Origin: Tubiluchus corallicola
Lineage: Eukaryota; Priapulida; Priapulimorpha; Priapulimorphida; Tubiluchidae
Reading direction: 5' to 3'
Assembly: GCA_030141605.1 (NCBI GenBank)
Contig: JAQGDQ010000026.1
Location: forward strand, 558,001-622,000
Length of the DNA stretch: 64,000 bases
The notes below the pieces were generated by a model. It searched no databases and had not been told where the DNA came from. It saw only the letters and a list, made by a program, of their open reading frames with translations. The position numbers and the translations under genes are program-made. Positions 57,256 to 64,000 of this stretch are shown here, in pieces (within the stretch, counting starts at the first letter, position 1; each line of letters opens with the position of its first letter).

Positions 57256-60200
57256 ATGGCATCAGACGTTGTTATTACAGAGGATGGGTTTTGGTGTGTT
57301 GGAGTTGAAAGTTGTACACTAATACATCATCACTCTTTGAATGTGCTGCTCATTTTAACGAATGATAACAAGATTCATGTGATTGATGCAAATTCTGGAT
57401 GCGTACTCCAAAAGGCTTCCGTAGATACACATATGATATCATCTGGCCCAGCCAATGATATTAGTAAGTAACTTAAATTTTACTAACAATTAACTTGGGA
57501 CGATCGCTGCAGTTTACTGCAATGTGAATCCTTTTCAACGTTGAATATAATTATAAATATAATTAAGTGTAACCACAGCGCCGCCAATGGCCAGTAATAT
57601 GCAAATTTCAGCTATTTTGTCTTAATAATATGTAAGGTTACGGTAAACTACAAACTGCCTAACTTTTTAAACTCAAGTTCTGCAAGTGTGCTAGCATATA
57701 AAAATGCTTTCAACGAACTGCAACAGTGCTTGTTTAAAGAACTCAACATTGGGGACATTAACAATATCACTGCCTAGATTGTTCCATTTTTGCCCAACAA
57801 CGGTTGGAGAAAAAGTACTTCCTCATATTTGTGTGTGAATATCTGACATGTAGTCTTTGCACATGACTATGCAACTCTCTATAAGTATTTTCATAGAAAT
57901 CATTTAGATCCAAGACTGTGTTCTCATTCGTTATCTTTAACACATTGGCAAGATCAATTGCGTCAAATCTCTCCTCTAAGGTAGATATATTATAAAGATC
58001 CAGATCGCTACCAAGACGTAGACATCTTCGTTAAATCTTTTTCAACTGTTCTTTAAAAGATACGTATTGCAGTGCCCAAACAACATCTGCATGCTCCAGT
58101 AGGGGCCTGATTGGAGCCTAATAAATCGGTACAATAACTGATTACTCACGACGTACAATTGATCTTCTAATGATGCCATTTCTTTGGTTAGCAGTCTTTA
58201 TAGTATGAGCAATACGATCATTAAATTTCAGTGAGTCATATGTAAACCCCCAGATCTCAGACCGTATTAACTTGACGTATCATACCATTACGTAAAGTGT
58301 AAGAAGTATCAACATTGGCTTATCTACTCCAAAGCCTGAGTAAAGCACACTTAACATGTTTCGACTGAAGCAGCCACTGATCAGACCAAGATTCCATGCT
58401 GTCAAGATCTATCTGTAACATATCAGAAAAAAATTGTGACTTGATTGTCCTGTATAATTTAACGTCATCAACAAACATGCTAATAGATGAACTAACATAC
58501 TCCGTCAGATCAGTTATGTATAGTATAAAGCAATAGGGACCGCTAAGTGTTTCCTGTGGAATAAAGTAGTTTTAAAATGGTGTTGTCTTTTATGAGCCAT
58601 AGTGACCAATAGTGTACATCGTTACATGTAATACTAATAGACAGAACTCATGCTTGAGGATGTTATATATCTGAATGAAGCTGAGTCACCTGTGCCTTTC
58701 AGTGGCTTATTTTCAAAGGTTGTCCTTAATAATGTGCCAGGATCCGGTCATGCCACAAACATCGCCTTGAATATGCCCTGCCAATAAATTCTGTTGTGGC
58801 TTGTACTGCACTAAAGTGTATAAAAACATTATCCATGCAGATTAGCACATAGCAAAGTAGATTGGAATTGATGTCTGACCTAACCTTAGATTTAGATTTA
58901 GTTGGACATTGGCTAACTGACCTTTTTTATTAATTAAAGTGAGTTAGATTACATTGCATATTAGTTTATTAATTGTACCATGTTGTTTAAATTTGGTATG
59001 CTGTCAAAGTTTTTACAAAACTAATAGTGACACCATCTGTAAAGGTGGTTATAATGCTAAACTAGTAGTATCTTTTTTGCACTACAGCGCCAATTGTAAA
59101 CAAATTGGGCAATAATCAGAGAAGGACGACTGCAATAAGTGACAGTCTGCTTTTTTAACTGTTTTTAACTGCTAGTAACCAATTTTGTGGCACAGCAAAT
59201 GATTGATGAAATGCACAACTTTTGTTATAGAGTGTAACTCAAAACCTGTGCTTTACCTCATATAATTCTTGTTTTTTGTGTTAATAGATGCTTCTTGTAA
59301 ATGCCTGTACGTGCCATCACATGACAAAGTGTTGATCTGCGATCAGAATAGGATAGGTCTGAGAAAGGATTTGAATGGAGTTCTATTGCTCGACTCCATA
59401 CTTCAACTTCCTGTCTTGTCAGCCGATGATAAAGTAAAGGTTGAATTGCCACTATCGGAGGTAAATTTAAATTACCCAGTAATACATTAATATTATGGTA
59501 TATTCCTCCATTAAGGAAAACAATGAAAATTTTCAGTGTGTAAACTAAAGAAAGATTGGTCATCTGCATTGATCATGAGCATTATGACCTTGAATTTGGC
59601 ATACTTTTTTGTCAGTTTCTGTATTCTTTCATTAAGTGCATTGCAATTTCACATTTCATCAGCAGCTGTATTTTCACTGAATATTATGAAAGTATTAAAC
59701 TATTTTTTACATGTAGGCTACACAGCTCTACCATGGTCTTCTTGACGCGGAGTTGTCCGGAGTTGACGATCATTATGAAGAAGTCGTTAAGGCGCTTGTT
59801 AAAAACATTAAACCCGTCAACAATGCAGCAAAAGACAATCATAAATTAACAAAGGTGTGTACTATTTTCCTTTTCTTTGTAGTTCATGTGGCAACTTTAA
59901 TAGGTACGAATAAAACAGTATAGTATATACCTGTACTTTAGACCTCGTATTTTTCATGTGATTTGACAAAATATTAGTGAAAATTCTTGTACAAGCATTT
60001 TATGTCACTTATTTCACTTTTGAGAAAATCGACCTTAAAGACATCAAGTAAATTCAAAAGCCAGTGGACATTTTAACTGATTTTAATCGGGCAATTCTAA
60101 AGGAAAATTTATCTGCAATTGTAGTGAAAACATTACATTTATATGTTTCTCATTTTGTCTGACAATAGATCATTAATATTCTATTATATAAACTGTGGCA

Positions 60201-63200
60201 TTAGTGTCAAACACACACAAATTGAAAACACCAAGTTGGTACTTCTTGTAAATATCAAATAACGCATGGTCAAAACTTGAACTAAGTTTGCATAATTCAT
60301 TATGCTAACTAAATGTAAAGTAAACGTAACTGTAATCCCTTTGCTATGAAATTTAAATATTTATTGAAATGAATGATAATGTATAATGGTGACTAAGCAG
60401 TATTAGGTGCTTGTGCGAATTGTGAATAGAAAAGATACTAGTAGCAGTGAGACGAAAATCACATTCTTTTATATACTTTTCCTAAACTGTTCTAACAATA
60501 TTGGCAAATCACACGCTAACATAATAACTTAGTCTCTCTGATGACTGAATCCATCCTCTCTGGATGTGCCATGAAATGATTATTATGCTAAAACTTTAAT
60601 CTGCACTTACATAGATGTTTTAATAAATATCAGTTGACAATCACGCAGCTGTGGTTAGTAAAATCTCAGTATGAAATACATTATCACGAAATTTCGGCGA
60701 TGAATAACTTGGCAAATGGCTCATTTTTCTTCACATGCCCCAAAGACCTATAGTAAATGTTGTTGTTTTTTTCAAATAATATAAGTCTTATAAAGTTCGT
60801 GGTCGGAGCATGATGAGAGGTTCGGGAACATGTTCGATGTTTAAGAAAAGTTTGGGATCAAGGTTTGGGGATTAGGTTCATGGCTACCATGATCATGAAC
60901 ACACCTATAGATACATAATACTGCATACTTGTTACAGTGGTCGGTTGTTTGCTTGGAGCTTCCGTTGTTTTCTCTGCGTTCTGTCTGCACAAGCCTTATT
61001 CAAGAAATGAAGAGGGTTAACAAATTTGCTCCTTGTGTGCCAGCAGCATCAGCTATTTGTGAAAGATTGGCCATGTTATTACCGTCAAATTCATCAGATG
61101 TTATGGATAGAAAGCTCATGCATTCGGAAGCAACGCGGCGGGAAACTTTCAGGAATTGGCCACATATGGACTACAAGTAATAGATATGTTAAACTTGCAG
61201 TTTGCTTTACAGTTTAGCATAAAGATTTTGTTACTTAAGATTTATATGGTAGTATTTTTGCACTCGTTGTTATTAGCTTATTATATTATATGCAGGCATT
61301 TGTTATAGAGTTTTTTGGAAGTATACAATGTATGTATATAATATAACTGGCAAGGAAAGCTTACTAAAGAATTAACACTTGTTGCAGTTCATGTTTTTAT
61401 TGCAGATGGGCATTACCAGCACCAATGGCGCAAGCAGGGTTTTATTATGCCCCAAACAATCCTGGTGACGATCGTGCAATGTGCTTTACCTGTAATGTTT
61501 GTCTGATTTGCTGGGAACCAACGGATGAACCGTGGTCAGAACATGAGAGGCATTCACCAACTTGTCCATTTGTAAAGGGAGAGTACACGCAGAATGTCCC
61601 ACTTTCAGGTTGACTTATAACACTAACATTCTGTGTTATTAAAGTGGCTGTAACATAATATTAGCTGTTTTATAAATGAAATTTTATAATTCATACAAGC
61701 TTACTTGCAATTTAAAAAAATTCCACTAAGTTTTCAACTCTGAGGCCTTTTGTAGTTCATAATGACGGAATGCTGATTCAATAAAAAAATCTCATAGTAT
61801 TTCAGGTTGTTCTTATTCGGTTCATATAATATCAGCGATTGCTAACTGTTCTGAATAAAATACCATTTTTTGAGATATGCATCATGTTGAAATTGTATAA
61901 TCAGCTAAGAAGGATGCCTACTCGATTGCAAACTTACTTTCACAGTTCTTAATTTGTTCTGAATGCTTCCACTTAATGTATAATGTTGACAATTTTCGCT
62001 GTAGAATATCGACCACGAATATTGCATAAGAAACTGAGTTATGACAAAATCCAAGTAGAGTTCTTGACATGCTAAAAAATCTTCATCACAGTACCTCGTT
62101 TTGCCCGAGTCATGTTAAAAAATAAAGTGTGCTTAAATGCGCAAAACAAAATAGTGACGTTGAAGATGATAGTGCCGTATTTTTCAGTTACATATGCCAC
62201 AGCTCCTGCTCAGCCTTATTCAAGTGAACCTGAAGAGGTAATTAATGTTTGTATGGTCATAGATATGTAAATAATATGTAACATTGTCAATTTGACATTT
62301 GGTGAAAATTACTAAAAAATTGGGGTGTAATTTCTTGATTAGTTAGTGAGAAGTTTTTTGTCTTTTATTATTTAATTCTTACTTTTTTTGAAAAAGTGTC
62401 TTCTAAAGTACTACAACTTTGTTCTAACTGTACTGTTGTATATTGTAAAACCCTACTGTGTGTGATAGTAGAGAAGAATTATGGTGGTTTTTACTTCAGT
62501 TTGCTGCTCGTGTAAATATGCAATTAGGGCAATAACCAGAACACTATCAACTTAAACTCATGTTACAAAACTACATACAATCATCTTTTTCGGCCAGTGA
62601 TAATGTTACATTTCTTTGAAGTATTGTATGTCAGCACTTACGATGATTAGCAACATCTTGTATCACAACATTTACACTGATTAGTAAAATATCGTATGTC
62701 AGGAGTCATCTAAGATCACCTATCATAGTGTTCGTAATATCATTCACAACACATAATGTAGTACTGTGATGTTTTTAGTTTATGCATACCAGTACAAGCA
62801 GTCATGACGACATGGTTGCTACGGCAACAACATCTGGTCATGTCGTAGTCTGGGAGATCAGCGATCAATTACGGGTATTTATACTGCTTATTAATTTCAA
62901 TAATAATAGCTATAATAGCAAAATTTATGCAGTTTATGAATAAAATCTATAAAAAAATCTATGGAAAGGCACAACCTAACAATTTTGTATGAAAATATGT
63001 TTGTATGTATATTAACTGTTGTCTCATAATATAAGTTACGAGAGAAAGGTATTACATAAAAATATGCATTCTGCTGCTGAATCGCACAACTACATGTAGT
63101 AGTAGTTGTCTATATTGACGTAGTAAATAGTAGTAAATTGACTATAAAAAGAAAAAAATAGTGGTATTTTCTTGTTAGGGTATTACTGACATGAAAATGT

Positions 63201-63499
63201 GATCAAAGGAGCTCAAATCTATTCACAATATTCGTGTTAGCAGCAGCAGCAGTAGTAATTTAGATAATTGTAATTGTAAAATAAACAGCAGTCTTAGTAT
63301 ATTTCTTTACGCTAATGCTTTTATTGTTATTGTAAATGCAGAATAACTAAAATGTACCTTGTACATTATGCTTCTCCTGTGTTTTATGTCTATTTTCAAC
63401 TATACGTTCAAATGTTCACTTTCAGAAATATGCAGATTTTCAGTTAGAACTGCCTAAATGCCGGGTATCAGTTCAAGAAGAACAGACTGAGCAGACTTG
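57256..63499 (+). CDS. BIRC6: BIRC6/BRUCE, exons 1-8 (5' part, gene continues beyond window)
   Basis: Eight exons: 57256-57463, 59288-59460, 59717-59854, 60938-61176, 61406-61608, 62188-62237, 62779-62874 and 63426-63499 (donor GTATGT), about 393 residues. All junctions are GT-AG and in phase. BIRC6 is a very large cytoplasmic E2/E3 ubiquitin ligase and apoptosis inhibitor. The N-terminus (NVLLILTNDNKIHVIDANSG, GLRKDLNGVLLLDS) matches the WD40-like beginning of BIRC6. The BIR domain spans exons 4-5 from EATRRETFRNWPHMDYKW to CPFVKG, with zinc ligands C279, C282, H299 and C306 in C-x2-C-x16-H-x6-C spacing. DEPWSEHERHSPTCPFVKGE is nearly identical to vertebrate BIRC6. Exon 7 carries another beta-propeller strand set (HVVVWEIS). 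The start codon has G at -3 and +4. The UBC domain is off the window. Confidence 0.95.
57740..58565 (-). mobile_element. Antisense LINE fragment in BIRC6 intron 1
   Basis: Read on the minus strand, the frames contain PQETLSGPYCFILYITDLTE, the RT catalytic motif MFVDDVKLY (about 58454-58482), PLLEHADVVW (about 58075-58105), a KEQLKKI-RRCLRLGS stretch and the typical distal DLNDFYENTYRELHSH region. Several stops interrupt it. It is a non-LTR retrotransposon of the same broad type as the one at 53.5 kb but not an obvious copy of it. Confidence 0.75.
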
Positions 63500-64000
63500 G
63501 TATGTTATACACTTCAAGCAATATTTTTATTTCTGTGGTAACAATACTTTATTGTTAACTAGTAAAAATACCTCTAAAAGGTTAATTTGGTTTTACCATT
63601 TAAACTGATATGGCTTGCCATTTGCCTTCTGAACAATTACCAAAAATTTTAATTAGCCATAGGATGATATTAATTCCTATAGATAGTCATGGTTCTAGCG
63701 GGACAATAAATCGCAACTGCCAACTGTCATTACGAAAACTTTTGTTCTGATTAAGTGATTTTATCAAAAATCATTTTACTGTGACATTCCACTAAATGCT
63801 ACCTTTTTCATATTTATATGATCAACAAGTGTGCAATGCAATAGTCTATGAGGTCGTTTGCTTATTTTATCACTCATGTTTATCACGTTTTTAGTATTAC
63901 TTTGATGGATAGGCCCATTTCATGACTGGTATCTGTGTATGTTGAGTAATCTTTTGACAAGGGTAGCTGTATATTTTGGTTTTTGATTTCACCTAGTATA
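63500..64000. other. Start of BIRC6 intron 8
   Basis: After the GTATGT donor at 63500 I see no further exon before the window ends. The sequence is AT-rich non-coding. Confidence 0.5.

Overview
This is animal (metazoan) nuclear DNA: AT-rich, with small exons, GT-AG introns of about 0.1-15 kb, microsatellites, several families of non-autonomous DNA transposons and decayed non-LTR retrotransposons. The genes (ZFP36/TTP, thymidylate kinase, selenoprotein L, astacins, RNase T2, BIRC6) are metazoan. I cannot name the species. Selenoprotein L is known from aquatic animals, so a non-vertebrate aquatic invertebrate is my inference. Gene models were built by hand from splice sites and reading frame.

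Left part (1-11 kb): mostly non-coding. An unrecognised 3'-terminal exon with a poly(A) signal lies at 1.3-1.5 kb (+), and there are TIR elements and a near-perfect hairpin. 11.2-13.1 kb (-): a two-exon ZFP36/TTP-like mRNA-decay factor with a TATA box and a perfect CRE upstream, and AUUUA motifs in its own 3' region. 16.9-24.0 kb (-): a five-exon thymidylate kinase whose first intron contains a 3.2 kb TIR-bounded repeat with an internal tandem array.

Centre (25.4-48.2 kb, -): the main finding. A ten-exon selenoprotein L gene has a peroxiredoxin-like fold with a Sec-x-x-Sec motif, written as two in-frame TGA codons in exon 5. A canonical type 2 SECIS element lies in its 3' UTR about 20 kb away. 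Its 14.5 kb sixth intron holds three complete astacin metalloprotease genes on the opposite strand. Each has six exons with identical phases and lengths, and all three share a GATA-type motif about 125 bp before the start codon.

Right part (48.8-64 kb): a TA-flanked transposon remnant carrying a transposase tail, a single-exon secreted RNase T2 (-), a decayed LINE (+), a pogo-like element, and the first eight exons of BIRC6/BRUCE (+) including the BIR domain. BIRC6 runs off the window, and its first intron holds an antisense LINE fragment.

Functionally the genes are largely independent: mRNA decay, dTTP supply, selenium-dependent redox, extracellular proteolysis, RNA degradation and apoptosis/ubiquitin control. 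The one tight structural link is the nesting of the astacin cluster inside the selenoprotein gene.
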